A DNA stretch of 64,000 nt from Paenibacillus xylanivorans (GTDB lineage: Bacteria; Bacillota; Bacilli; Paenibacillales; Paenibacillaceae), in contig NZ_LITU01000059.1 in the NCBI RefSeq assembly GCF_001280595.1, positions 42,650 through 106,649 on the forward strand, in the 5' to 3' direction. Below the pieces are notes generated by a model. It saw only the letters and a program-made list of their open reading frames with translations, searched no databases and had not been told where the DNA came from. Positions 28,437-37,250 of the stretch are shown piece by piece (positions within the stretch are counted from its first letter, which is position 1; each line of letters begins with the position of its first letter). A program made the translations under genes and the position numbers.

Positions 28437-28722
28437 AAAAGCCCTCGTCCTACGCCTGTTATACAGACATAGGGACGAGAGCTATTCCCGCGGTTCCACC
28501 CTACTTGGCTTGGATATAAACAGGATCCTGTCCATACAAGCCCACTTTTCCGTGTCCATTCATGCTCCCGAGTGCCATTTCACAGACCGATTTAACCCGG
28601 CTCCCACCATCCCCGGCTCGCTCACACAAGATTAGCAAGGTCAATCGACCTCTTCTGCTCTTGAATGCAATAAATCAAATCTCCTACTTTCTCGTTCAAT
28701 GCATGTCTCCAAAAGAGAAATT
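28437..28722 (-). promoter_or_regulatory. Glycine T-box riboswitch of glyQS
   Basis: The gap between recO and glyQ holds a complete T-box. The conserved antiterminator sequence GGGTGGAACCGCGGGAAT lies at 28484-28501. A terminator stem follows (GCTCTCGTCC with GGACGAGGGC, then TTTTT). Stem I shows AGTAGGAGA on its 5' side and GAAATGGCACTCGGGAGC on its 3' side, placing a glycine GGC specifier at 28574-28576. Uncharged tRNA-Gly should pair with GGC and with the bulge to allow read-through. Confidence 0.93.
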
Positions 28723-28729
28723 ATAGTTC

Positions 28730-28759
28730 ATAATATATAAAAATAAGTACGAAGTCAAG
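28730..28759 (-). promoter_or_regulatory. Sigma-A-type promoter of the glyQS T-box
   Basis: On the minus strand TTGACT and TATTAT are 18 nt apart, just upstream of the predicted leader. A TATAAT a few bases later is an alternative -10. Confidence 0.6.
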
Positions 28760-28788
28760 ATATATTACTTATTTCATAACAAGACGAC

Positions 28789-29541
28789 TCAAATCCCGTA
28801 CTTTTCCATTTGATCAAGAAAAGAACGGGATTTCAGATTCAAGCCAAGCTGATGATCCATAAAGGCCCGCATGATCTTTTTGATTTCATCCCGCGTGCCT
28901 TCACTCACTGATATATTACCAAGCCTTTGCAGGTCCAGTTGTGCAAACAGACGTAACAGCTTCAACGCTTTCGGACTCACAGACATCGCCGGAGGATCAA
29001 AGTGTTTGCAAGCACGACACAGGACTCCACCAAGCCTTGGACTGACAAATAATTGCTCATCCGGTCGCTCTTGACCACAAGAGATGCAATCATCAAGTTG
29101 AGGTCCATACCCGGCTGCCTGTAATATTTTCATTTCATACAGGCTTGTGATGACGACCGGATCTTTCTCTTCTTTCAACGCCTGAAGACAGGCTTTCAAT
29201 TGTTTGAACCAGAACGCGCCTGTCTCTTCATCCTGTAACACACGATCCAGTAGTTCACAAGCATAAGATGCATAGGAAGCCTTAACCAGATCTTCACGCA
29301 GCTCATGGTATGACTCAATGATTTCTCCTGCGTTTAGCGTTCCCAGACCGGTGTTGCGAAAATATACATATTGACCGTACGTAAATGGCTGCACCAGTGC
29401 AGCATGTCGGCTTTTGGGCTTTTTGGCACCGCGGACGAGTACCCCTACTTTCCCGCCGCTTTCGGTGCAAAGCGTAATGATTTTGTTCCCCTCGCCGTAG
29501 TCCATGCTGCGGATGACAATCCCTTCCACCCTGTATAGCAT
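28789..29541 (-). CDS. recO: DNA repair protein RecO
   Basis: RecO loads RecA with RecR and anneals single strands. The 250-residue protein has an N-terminal OB fold (MLYRVEGIVIRSMDYGEGNK, then KVGVLVRGAKKPKS), a helical middle and a zinc-binding C-x2-C...C-x2-C set (CISC and LCRAC). It is preceded by yqzL by 33 nt, in the classic cdd-era-yqzL-recO order. Confidence 0.96.
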   Translation of the reverse strand: MLYRVEGIVIRSMDYGEGNKIITLCTESGGKVGVLVRGAKKPKSRHAALVQPFTYGQYVYFRNTGLGTLNAGEIIESYHELREDLVKASYASYACELLDRVLQDEETGAFWFKQLKACLQALKEEKDPVVITSLYEMKILQAAGYGPQLDDCISCGQERPDEQLFVSPRLGGVLCRACKHFDPPAMSVSPKALKLLRLFAQLDLQRLGNISVSEGTRDEIKKIMRAFMDHQLGLNLKSRSFLDQMEKYGI

Positions 29542-29574
29542 GCCTCGTCACCTAACCATTCCCGAATCAGCCAA

Positions 29575-29715
29575 TTAACTTTCGGCTTCTTCATCTTCAA
29601 TCACTTCCCTTGCAGTATCCGACTCCTGTCCCAACGAGCTACTTGCCTCGGCATACAACAGATAGGACTCCACATCCCCCGTCATCGCAAAAACCTTCCA
29701 CGAAAAATCTCGCAT
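29575..29715 (-). CDS. yqzL: YqzL family small protein
   Basis: The 46-residue protein begins MRDFSWKVFAMTGDVESYLL and has an acidic C-terminus. It matches YqzL in length, in the opening x-D-F-x-W-x-V-F-x-x-T-G pattern and in its place between era and recO. An AGAGGA site lies 10 nt upstream of the ATG at 29715; a longer in-frame start exists but has no site. Function is unknown. Confidence 0.85.
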   Translation of the reverse strand: MRDFSWKVFAMTGDVESYLLYAEASSSLGQESDTAREVIEDEEAES

Positions 29716-29816
29716 CGGAATTTCATCCTCTCTTCGAAAATGACGTTTGCTTCTACCAGATAGGATGGAGTCTTGCAAGGTAAACTATGTGTTGCAATTA
29801 CTGGATACTGAATTTA

Positions 29817-30716
29817 TTATTCGCGACCGAACCCAAGATCACGCAGAACGCGTTCCTGGTTTCTCCAGTCCTTCTTCACTTTAACCCACAGATCCATAAA
29901 GATTTTGGAACCTAACAGATTTTGAATATCATGGCGGGCACGTTTTCCCACTTCTTTGAGCAAGGCACCCTGTTTTCCGATAATAATTCCTTTTTGCGAA
30001 TCACGCTCTACAAAAATAACGGCTGAAATATAAACGACCCCGTTATCCTGTACTTTCATATCCTCAATCGTTACCGCAATGGAGTGTGGCACTTCTTCTC
30101 GTGTCATCTGGAGAATTTTTTCTCGAATCAACTCAGCACAAACGAACTGCTCCGGATGGTCTGTAACCTGGTCATCTGGATAGTACTGCGGACCTTCCGG
30201 CAAATACTTGCCGAGCTGCTCCAACAGGGTGCTTACATTGCTGCCAAGCTTGGCAGATACAGGAACGATTTCAGCGAAATTGTGCAGCTTGCGATATTCC
30301 TCAATAAGCGGAAGCAGTGCTTCCGGCTCAATTTTATCAATTTTGTTCATGACAAGAATGACAGGCGTCCGCACATTTTTCAATTGTTCTGCAATATAAC
30401 GGTCACCACCGCCCATGCCTTCCGAAGCATCGATCAGGAACAGTGCGGCTTCCACTTCTCCGAGCGTGTTCAAAGCGGTCTGGTTCATGTAATCGCCAAG
30501 CTTGGATTGACGTTTGTGAATCCCTGGCGTATCCAGAAAAACGATTTGTTGTTGTTCCGATGTATATACACCATGAATCTTATTACGCGTCGTTTGCGGC
30601 TTGTCCGACATGATCGCAATCTTTTGTCCAATGACTTGGTTCATCAGCGTGGATTTACCTACATTGGGACGACCGATAATGGCTACGAAGCCAGATTTGA
30701 ATGCTTTTTTTTTCAT
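29817..30716 (-). CDS. era: GTPase Era
   Basis: Era is a GTPase that binds 16S rRNA and completes 30S assembly. The 299 residues include G1 [13 protein letters not shown], the G2 TTRNKI segment, DTPGIHK (G3) and VMNKID (G4), with a C-terminal KH RNA-binding domain ([15 protein letters not shown]). AGGAGG precedes the ATG. It lies 39 nt after cdd in the same direction. Confidence 0.98.
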   Translation of the reverse strand: MKKKAFKSGFVAIIGRPNVGKSTLMNQVIGQKIAIMSDKPQTTRNKIHGVYTSEQQQIVFLDTPGIHKRQSKLGDYMNQTALNTLGEVEAALFLIDASEGMGGGDRYIAEQLKNVRTPVILVMNKIDKIEPEALLPLIEEYRKLHNFAEIVPVSAKLGSNVSTLLEQLGKYLPEGPQYYPDDQVTDHPEQFVCAELIREKILQMTREEVPHSIAVTIEDMKVQDNGVVYISAVIFVERDSQKGIIIGKQGALLKEVGKRARHDIQNLLGSKIFMDLWVKVKKDWRNQERVLRDLGFGRE

Positions 30717-30755
30717 ATGTTCCTCCTCAGGCGCCTAGGCCTGGAATGTATTGGT

Positions 30756-31169
30756 TTATTTTTTGGCAGCGTTCAGGTCAGATGGTCCAAAAGCCCACGG
30801 CAATAGTTCGGCAACTGTAGTCTCCTGCAGATCACCCTTCATGTTACCCAAAATGACTTTCATATCGGGATCACACAGTTCGTACATTACTTGACGACAT
30901 ACGCCGCAAGGAGCAATCGGACCGTCCGTATCTCCTACAATCGCAATAGCCTTGAAGCTACGCGGTTGCTTGCCTCCTGCAATTGCACTGAACATTGCTG
31001 TACGCTCAGCACAGTTGCCTGGCGTATAAGCAGCATTCTCAATATTACAACCATGATGCACATGTCCCTCGCTGTCAAGCAAAGCTGCACCTACACCAAA
31101 ATGAGAATAAGGCGTATACGCTTTCGTACGTGCCTTAATCGCTTCTTGCATCAACAAACCATTATCCAT
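30756..31169 (-). CDS. cdd: Cytidine deaminase
   Basis: This enzyme deaminates cytidine and deoxycytidine to uridine forms. It is 137 residues from MDNGLLMQEAI. Zinc ligands are Cys53 (in GNCAERT, with Glu55 as the proton shuttle) and Cys88 and Cys91 (PCGVC). GGGAGAG precedes the ATG at 31169. It would follow dgkA in an operon but is separated from it by 279 bp that contain repeat copy 2. Confidence 0.96.
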   Translation of the reverse strand: MDNGLLMQEAIKARTKAYTPYSHFGVGAALLDSEGHVHHGCNIENAAYTPGNCAERTAMFSAIAGGKQPRSFKAIAIVGDTDGPIAPCGVCRQVMYELCDPDMKVILGNMKGDLQETTVAELLPWAFGPSDLNAAKK

Positions 31170-31216
31170 AATTAATCTCTCCCTTTGGGGTGTACTATAA
31201 AGTTCTATCCTATAGA

Positions 31217-31406
31217 TTAAGTTCAACTAAAGCCAAATTTACACTGACCACTTCGCTGCCAGAATAACCTTTCAATCGCTGTTATCCTCGGATTTTTTTC
31301 ATTCCCTTTTTCCAAAAGTGAAAATCCGATGATAAAGGCGAACGCTCCGCTTTTCCAGGTTTTTTCTGTCTTCTCCGTTATTGTGTATTTTAAGAAGTTC
31401 AACTTA
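31217..31406. repeat. Dispersed intergenic hairpin repeat, copy 2
   Basis: It lies in the gap between dgkA and cdd. The outermost arms are TTAAGTTCAACT and AGTTCAACTTAA (one mismatch when paired); the inner arms are TATCCTCGGATTTT and AAAATCCGATGATA. The core shows ATCGCTGTTATCC on the left and GGCGAACGCTCCGCTTTTCC on the right, in the same orientation as copies 1, 3 and 4. No reading frame of note lies inside. Confidence 0.85.
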
Positions 31407-31448
31407 AAAAAGGTCCAACTTTATCGTTGTTGTGTATTGTAAAAAGAA

Positions 31449-31820
31449 TCAAAGCAATCCTAGCCAGCTCATCACTGGCTTGATGAAAACGATACACCCG
31501 ATGATGACGGCGAACACCGCAGCCAGCAAAACTGCACCGGCCGCGGTGTCCTTCGCCGCTTTTGCCAGCGGATGTATATGCGGATGCGCCAGATCCACAG
31601 CAGCTTCCACTGCTGTATTCATTAGCTCCGTCACAAGAACCAGAAACACTGCTGTCAGTACAAACATCCAGTCCGTTCTTGAAATCCCGAAAAAAAATCC
31701 GGCTGCACACATCAAAATGGCGACTCCTGTATGAACTCTTACATTCCTCTGAGTCCGCAGCCCGTATACGATTCCTTCCGCAGCATTGCGGAATACCATC
31801 CCCCAGGAGCGCCTTTTCAT
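31449..31820 (-). CDS. dgkA: Diacylglycerol/undecaprenol kinase family protein
   Basis: A 123-residue membrane protein with three transmembrane segments and the family motif ELMNTAVEAAVDL, starting MKRRSWGMVFRNAAEGIVYG. The Gram-positive members phosphorylate undecaprenol, recycling the lipid carrier for cell-wall synthesis. The start overlaps the ybeY stop (TAATG), so the two are translationally coupled. Confidence 0.93.
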   Translation of the reverse strand: MKRRSWGMVFRNAAEGIVYGLRTQRNVRVHTGVAILMCAAGFFFGISRTDWMFVLTAVFLVLVTELMNTAVEAAVDLAHPHIHPLAKAAKDTAAGAVLLAAVFAVIIGCIVFIKPVMSWLGLL

Positions 31821-32317
31821 TATCGTGTCAACCCGGCTTGGGCGAGTACCGCTTCCTGTTTGCCCATCATTTCGGCTTCGCTGGTCTCATCCTGATGATC
31901 ATATCCAAGCAGGTGCAAGAAGCCATGGACAAACAGGAACCCGAGCTCACGTTCAAATGAATGCCCATATTCTTCACTCTGCAGGATGGTCCGAGGAACA
32001 GAAATAATAATATCCCCCAGAACATCAGGCATTTCTTCCATTTCTTCATCCTCGTCCAGTTCGTAGATAATATCCAGTTCTTCATCCACAGTCTCATTCA
32101 TCGCAAAAGACAACACATCCGTTGGACGATCAATGCCGCGATAGTCACGGTTCAGCTCATGGATCTGTTCATCATCCACAAAAGTCAGAGCCACTTCCCC
32201 GTCCGCAACACCTTCTGCTTCTCCGGCAAGGTTCAGCAGTTGCTCCAGCATCGCAATCATCGGTTCGGTAATTTCTTTATCCTGTTGTTCATTATTCCAT
32301 GCTAGGTTAAGACTCAT
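31820..32317 (-). CDS. ybeY: Endoribonuclease YbeY
   Basis: YbeY is a zinc-dependent RNase that matures the 16S rRNA 3' end and helps ribosome quality control. From MSLNLAWNN it is 165 residues. The metal site is HGFLHLLGYDH near residues 130-141, preceded by RPTDVLSFAM. The middle carries an acidic stretch (DEDEEMEEM). AGGAG lies about 10 nt before the chosen ATG; an ATG eight codons earlier has no ribosome site. Confidence 0.95.
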   Translation of the reverse strand: MSLNLAWNNEQQDKEITEPMIAMLEQLLNLAGEAEGVADGEVALTFVDDEQIHELNRDYRGIDRPTDVLSFAMNETVDEELDIIYELDEDEEMEEMPDVLGDIIISVPRTILQSEEYGHSFERELGFLFVHGFLHLLGYDHQDETSEAEMMGKQEAVLAQAGLTR

Positions 32318-32351
32318 TCTTTCATACTCCTGTCTTCTCATAATTAGCGAA

Positions 32352-34601
32352 TCAACCCGCCTCAGGCGAAGTTGGCTTCGGTTTCTTCATTTCCTCCGGG
32401 TATTCAATTCTGGAGTGGAATATACCCATGACGGTTTCCTTAAGGGTCTTGGCGACGATGTCCAGTTCACGCATCGTCAGATCACAGTCGTTAAACTGAT
32501 GATCGTCCAGTCGACCTTTAATAATCTTTTCAATCATGGACTCCACTTGTTCCACAGTAGGCTTCCGCAAGGAACGGACCGCAGCTTCCACGCTGTCAGC
32601 AATGCCAACAATCGCCGACTCTTTGGACTGAGCCTTGGGACCCGGATAACGGAAATCATCTTCCGTGAAATCAGGTTCAACCCCTGCTTCCTCGGCTTGA
32701 CGCAGAGCTTTGTGATAGAAGTAATGCAGGAAGGTTGTTCCATGATGCTGCTCAGCTATGTCCCGAATAGGCCTTGGCAACTTGTAGTCCTTCTGCATCT
32801 CCACACCATCCCGTGCATGAGCAACGATAATGGACTTGCTCAGCTTCGGATCAATCGAATCATGCGGATTTTCCATATTGTTTTGATTTTCAATAAAATA
32901 AATGGGCCTTTTGGTCTTGCCAATATCATGGTAATACGAGCCCACCCGACATAACAAGCCGTTGGCACCGATCGCCTCCGCAGCGGCTTCTGACAGGTTT
33001 CCTACCATCACACTGTGGTGATACGTGCCCGGTGTCTCCGTTAGCAGTTTACGCAATAGCGGGTGATTGGGATTAGACAATTCCACCAGTTTCAGCGCAG
33101 ACAGGATTCCGAATGAGGTTTCGAAGAATGGCATCAGCCCAATAACCAATATGGCAGTCAGTACACCTCCGGCAAACGCGAATCCGATGCCATATAATGT
33201 TGTCGTCCGGTTCCAATCACCTGAGTCAATTAGAGCCAGCGTGAAGACCGCGATTGACCCGAACAGACAGACCATAATCGCGCCTTTCAGGATCGTAGAC
33301 CGCTGACTTGCCCGATGGGTGGCAAAGATCGCAACAAACGATACCAATACCGCGAAGAAACCAAGTTCAAAATCAAAAATCTGACCCTGATGTGTATTCA
33401 AAATAATGCTCGACAGCATGCCGATAATAATCGAACAGACAAAGGCGAGCGTTGTATCCAGCAGCAATGCAATTAACATTGCACCTACGGCAACAGGGGC
33501 AAGAAAGCCTACATATGAATTCTCACTGGTCTGGAGTATCGCTGTGACATGCATGACCACAATCGTAATAATAAATATGAGAACAAGCATCAGCAGCTGA
33601 GCATTGTTATATTTGAAATGCGTTCCGCTGAATTGCTGAATATACATGAGAATCGCTGCCGACAACAGACAGGACAGCATAAGCAATCCAAGCTGAGGCC
33701 AGTAGTTTACTTCGTTTTTCAGCAAATCGTTCTCGCCCAGAAGGGTGTACATCTCCGGGGTAATTATCTCACCCTTGGCAACAAGCGTATCCCCTTGTTT
33801 GATAAAGACCGTTTGAGTGTTCTCACGAGCCTGTACTTTAGCTTCTTTTGTACCCTCTTCATCGTAGAAGCGGTTCGACGTCACCACAAGACGAGCAAGC
33901 TCCTGCACAACCTCACGCTGCGTACGCTTGCTAAGGGAGCTCACACTCACCATCTCGGCCACTTTGGCACGAGCTGTTGTAGCCTCACTAATTTGGTCGG
34001 TCATTAATCTGGAGACAATATCCCGAGCAACAGCCTTCATCTCCTGAATATCATCCGAAGTCAAACGTGAAATTTTGATATATGTCTCTTCCGGGATACG
34101 GTAGCTTTGCTCCTGTACCACATTTCTGATCTCTTCCAAAAGAGTTTCGGAGTATGTACCCGCTTTCCGGTTGTTGTTGATAAAATTGGACACAAAATCT
34201 TTCTGGCGCTGCGGTATTTCATCACGATAGATGTCAATCTTGTCTTGACTGGAAATCTGATCATCCTGATTCAATCGATCAATACGATCGAGCAGCGTGG
34301 TCATCAGATTTTCGTTCCGCATCTGCACGATCTGAAACATCGGCTGCACACGTTCAGCGGCTTCTTCTTGCGCTTTTAGTGTAGCCTTCGTATTCGGAAT
34401 CTGCATGGGCGCAGCAATATCCACTTCACTTCGTGTGCCTTCCTGAATATCATATCGCTCAGGGAGCAGTTTGGAAGCAAGACTCACGTAGAAAAGGATC
34501 ACCAGAAACAAAAACAGAAGATAGCGTGCCCACACGCTATACTTCCATCCTGTAGCTCTATTTTGAAAAGATTTGCCTTTTGACAGTTCCTTCGAGGTCA
34601 T
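32352..34601 (-). CDS. pgpH: 7TM-HD family cyclic-di-AMP phosphodiesterase (PgpH/YqfF)
   Basis: The 749-residue membrane protein has an N-terminal transmembrane segment (about 27-45), a large extracellular 7TMR-HDED-type region (about 60-280), seven membrane helices (about 300-480) and a cytoplasmic HD domain. The HD motifs HSVMVGNLSE, YYHDIGK and AEQHHGTTFLHYFY hold the metal-binding His/Asp residues. Known PgpH enzymes hydrolyse c-di-AMP and affect osmotic and cell-wall control. It is co-linear with phoH upstream (16 nt). Confidence 0.93.
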   Translation of the reverse strand: MTSKELSKGKSFQNRATGWKYSVWARYLLFLFLVILFYVSLASKLLPERYDIQEGTRSEVDIAAPMQIPNTKATLKAQEEAAERVQPMFQIVQMRNENLMTTLLDRIDRLNQDDQISSQDKIDIYRDEIPQRQKDFVSNFINNNRKAGTYSETLLEEIRNVVQEQSYRIPEETYIKISRLTSDDIQEMKAVARDIVSRLMTDQISEATTARAKVAEMVSVSSLSKRTQREVVQELARLVVTSNRFYDEEGTKEAKVQARENTQTVFIKQGDTLVAKGEIITPEMYTLLGENDLLKNEVNYWPQLGLLMLSCLLSAAILMYIQQFSGTHFKYNNAQLLMLVLIFIITIVVMHVTAILQTSENSYVGFLAPVAVGAMLIALLLDTTLAFVCSIIIGMLSSIILNTHQGQIFDFELGFFAVLVSFVAIFATHRASQRSTILKGAIMVCLFGSIAVFTLALIDSGDWNRTTTLYGIGFAFAGGVLTAILVIGLMPFFETSFGILSALKLVELSNPNHPLLRKLLTETPGTYHHSVMVGNLSEAAAEAIGANGLLCRVGSYYHDIGKTKRPIYFIENQNNMENPHDSIDPKLSKSIIVAHARDGVEMQKDYKLPRPIRDIAEQHHGTTFLHYFYHKALRQAEEAGVEPDFTEDDFRYPGPKAQSKESAIVGIADSVEAAVRSLRKPTVEQVESMIEKIIKGRLDDHQFNDCDLTMRELDIVAKTLKETVMGIFHSRIEYPEEMKKPKPTSPEAG

Positions 34602-34616
34602 CGAGACAATCCCTTT

Positions 34617-35588
34617 CTATTCTTGATTTTCTGCGGCGTGGTTATAGGCGACGATAATTTTCTGGACGAGGGAGTGCCGTACCACGTCTTGCTCGGCAAA
34701 ATAGACAAATCCAATCTCTTCCACTTGGCCCAGTATTGTATTTGCTTCCACAAGCCCCGACTTTTTGCCGCGCGGTAAATCAATTTGTGTCACGTCACCG
34801 GTAATGACCATTTTGGAACCAAAACCGAGACGGGTCAGAAACATTTTCATCTGCTCCGGTGTCGTATTCTGGGCTTCATCCAAGATAATAAACGAATCAT
34901 CCAGTGTACGTCCCCGCATATAGGCTAGAGGTGCAATTTCGATCAATCCGCGCTCCAGTGCCTTGGCCGTCTGCTCTTGCCCCATTACATCGTACAACGC
35001 ATCATACAGGGGCCGTAGATAAGGGTCAACTTTCTCCTGAAGATCACCAGGCAAGAAACCAAGACTTTCTCCCGCTTCAACAGCAGGCCTTGTGAGCACG
35101 ATCCGTTTGACGCTTCCTTCCTTGATTGCTGCCACAGCCAGCACAACTGCAAGATACGTTTTACCTGTACCGGCGGGACCGATACCAAATACAACATCAC
35201 GTTTTTTAATTGTAGTTACATAGTGTTTCTGTCCAATCGTCTTAACGCGGATCGGCTTACCACGGTACGTCGTTGTAATCTCGCCTTTGAACAGATCTAG
35301 AAGCTGGTCTGCACGCAGTTCTTTTGCAAGCTCAATGGCATACTTAACGTCCCTTTCGGTTAACACATATCCGTTACGTACCAATTGCAACAACACATCA
35401 AATAATTGTTCAAGCGATTCCACATTTTGATTGTTGCCATGGATCACAATCTCCGCTTCACGGGATGCGATCTGGGCGGGAATCTCGGATTCAATCAGTT
35501 TCAGAAAAATATCTTGGGGTCCAAAAAGAGATTGACCCTCTCCCGCACTTTGGAGGGAGATTCGTATGCTGCGTGTTTGCTCTGACAA
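34617..35588 (-). CDS. phoH: PhoH family P-loop ATPase
   Basis: The 323-residue protein has an N-terminal KH-like part and a PhoH ATPase domain with Walker A GPAGTGKTYLA (near residue 137) and IILDEAQNTTPEQM. It is the short PhoH form; the longer PIN-PhoH relative is at 1-1033. The start codon is TTG, with AAGGAG 11 nt upstream. PhoH of this type often lies beside ybeY and is thought to act on RNA; its role is not firmly known. Confidence 0.95.
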   Translation of the reverse strand: MSEQTRSIRISLQSAGEGQSLFGPQDIFLKLIESEIPAQIASREAEIVIHGNNQNVESLEQLFDVLLQLVRNGYVLTERDVKYAIELAKELRADQLLDLFKGEITTTYRGKPIRVKTIGQKHYVTTIKKRDVVFGIGPAGTGKTYLAVVLAVAAIKEGSVKRIVLTRPAVEAGESLGFLPGDLQEKVDPYLRPLYDALYDVMGQEQTAKALERGLIEIAPLAYMRGRTLDDSFIILDEAQNTTPEQMKMFLTRLGFGSKMVITGDVTQIDLPRGKKSGLVEANTILGQVEEIGFVYFAEQDVVRHSLVQKIIVAYNHAAENQE

Positions 35589-35594
35589 ATAGCC

Positions 35595-36788
35595 TCATTC
35601 TCCTTGACTATGGACTAACGGAAGTTCTTCCGCAATGCTTTCTTCCACTTCAAATAATACTTTCATATAAACTTTACCATTCTCTTTCTTCTCATGCAAA
35701 ATTTTTTCACTTATAATTTTCGTTCCTTTGCCATTTTTGGCGATAATATCGTTTCTTGCTCCTTCCAATCCTTTCGTTCTAGCCCATTCAATCGTGTGCT
35801 GTTCCTCTTGTTCCCGAGTTTCCAAATCTTTCTCTGTCAGCCATCCCATGGGAAGTGTGAAGGATCTCCAGGTCAGCGGCTTATGATCACTTTCGGTATC
35901 AAATGAGGTGAAAGGCGTATTCCCGTATCCCCAGAGTTGTACCGCCCATTTTCCCAGCACAATGTAAAAACGTTCCCTGCTCTCTCCAGTCATCGTATTA
36001 TGTTTCTGCACAAGGGGGACTTCAACCTGATATTCACGCCACACCAGTCCGCGCACTTCCCCTTTGGCTACAATGGTCTTTGTATTCTCTTCATCTCCCA
36101 AAATACCGGATATCAGTACCTGTCCCTTCTTGACACGCATGTCCTTCTGCACGACAGGGCGGCCCTGTTCCGCGTATATTTGAGTGATTACAGCGTCTGT
36201 TTTACTGACCAGATGTCTCGGGTTCAGCAGCGGTTCACGCTTGGGCTGTGCTGACTCCACGACCTGGATGGTGATGGTTGTCCCTTCTTTGCTCACCCCA
36301 ATCCAGGTTACATCTGGCAGAGCGAGCGCGAGCTGTCTAGAGATCTTGTCCTGGCTTTGCAGCCGAAATCCCCACTGGAAGGGGTAAATGCCTTCTTTCT
36401 TTGCTGCCGCGAGCACCTCATCCGTGGGAATAGTCACATTGCCTTTGACTTCTACATTCCAAACCATTGATGACAACGCAAACAGAGCTGCTACAAAAAA
36501 CAGCATGCCCCCCAGAAAGAACTTCCTTCTCAGTAAACGGGCTGCAAAAAAAGGAAATCCACTCCGGTGGGTCACCTTTACCCGGCAGCCTGTCCGTTTC
36601 AGCAAAGGACGCAGCCTGAAGAAATGCGGTAGCATAATATTCATTTCTGCCTTGCGTCCGTCATGGGCACGCAGGTCCCATACTTCCAGTCCCTGCTCTG
36701 CCACCGTGTTGATCAATGCTTCAATATCCCCCCCAGTGACCGTGATTCGGACTGCTCCACGCAGTTTGTACAGACTGGGCTGCTTCAT
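35595..36788 (-). CDS. yqfD: Sporulation protein YqfD
   Basis: The 397-residue protein has a cytoplasmic N-terminus, one transmembrane segment near residues 92-110 (FFLGGMLFFVAALFALSSMV) and a large outside domain. This matches YqfD/SpoIVFA-associated proteins made early in the mother cell. The start overlaps yqfC by 4 nt (ATGA). Together with yqfC it is a sigma-E-type pair in B. subtilis; their exact job in engulfment or cortex formation is not settled. Confidence 0.92.
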   Translation of the reverse strand: MKQPSLYKLRGAVRITVTGGDIEALINTVAEQGLEVWDLRAHDGRKAEMNIMLPHFFRLRPLLKRTGCRVKVTHRSGFPFFAARLLRRKFFLGGMLFFVAALFALSSMVWNVEVKGNVTIPTDEVLAAAKKEGIYPFQWGFRLQSQDKISRQLALALPDVTWIGVSKEGTTITIQVVESAQPKREPLLNPRHLVSKTDAVITQIYAEQGRPVVQKDMRVKKGQVLISGILGDEENTKTIVAKGEVRGLVWREYQVEVPLVQKHNTMTGESRERFYIVLGKWAVQLWGYGNTPFTSFDTESDHKPLTWRSFTLPMGWLTEKDLETREQEEQHTIEWARTKGLEGARNDIIAKNGKGTKIISEKILHEKKENGKVYMKVLFEVEESIAEELPLVHSQGE

Positions 36789-37078
36789 CCGTTCCCCTCC
36801 GCTCCATTCATATGAATATCCAGAATTGTTCCTTCAACAGCCACTTCATCCGGCAAAATATTGCGAATCATCAGTTCAGTTCCTTTGATCTCCAGTTGGC
36901 CTTGTGAGAGAGCCAGCACGATGCGATCCGGTGTAAAATGAATGACACCACGATGATTCTCTATATACAATTGCTTTGTGCCGATCAGGGTTAACCGTGG
37001 CATATCGTAAAGCACATCCTGCGGCAGATCCAAAACTTCACTGGTCCATCTGCGCAGCTTGCGGCTGATCCGGGTCAT
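36785..37078 (-). CDS. yqfC: Sporulation protein YqfC
   Basis: The 97-residue protein is rich in beta strands (RLTLIGTKQLYIENH, RGVIHFTPDRIVL) and has a basic N-terminus. It fits YqfC of spore formers in length, sequence pattern and position ahead of yqfD. A candidate sigma-E promoter lies 31-60 nt upstream. Confidence 0.9.
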   Translation of the reverse strand: MTRISRKLRRWTSEVLDLPQDVLYDMPRLTLIGTKQLYIENHRGVIHFTPDRIVLALSQGQLEIKGTELMIRNILPDEVAVEGTILDIHMNGAEGNG

Positions 37079-37108
37079 TCGAAGGTCTTCCCCCTTCCTC
37101 TACAGTTC

Positions 37109-37138
37109 AACTTATGCGCAGATTCTTGAAATTATGAA
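37109..37138 (-). promoter_or_regulatory. Candidate sigma-E promoter for yqfCD
   Basis: On the minus strand TTCATAAT and CATAAGTT are 14 nt apart, compared with a sigma-E consensus of about GTCATATT and CATACAAT. This fits mother-cell expression of yqfC-yqfD. The match is partial. Confidence 0.45.
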
Positions 37139-37184
37139 AACTACGGACCGTGTTAGATGTGAAAATAAAAAGAGGTCAAGACAG

Positions 37185-37228
37185 AAAAAAGCCGTCGTCT
37201 GGATTCATGCTCACCAGAGACGGCTTTT
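37185..37228 (-). terminator. Terminator after the floA operon
   Basis: AAAGCCGTC and GACGGCTTTT pair, with CTGG/CCAG inside. The minus strand continues TTTTTT. It separates the nfeD-floA unit from yqfCD. Confidence 0.85.
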
Positions 37229-37250
37229 CACTTATTAAAACATTATGAAG

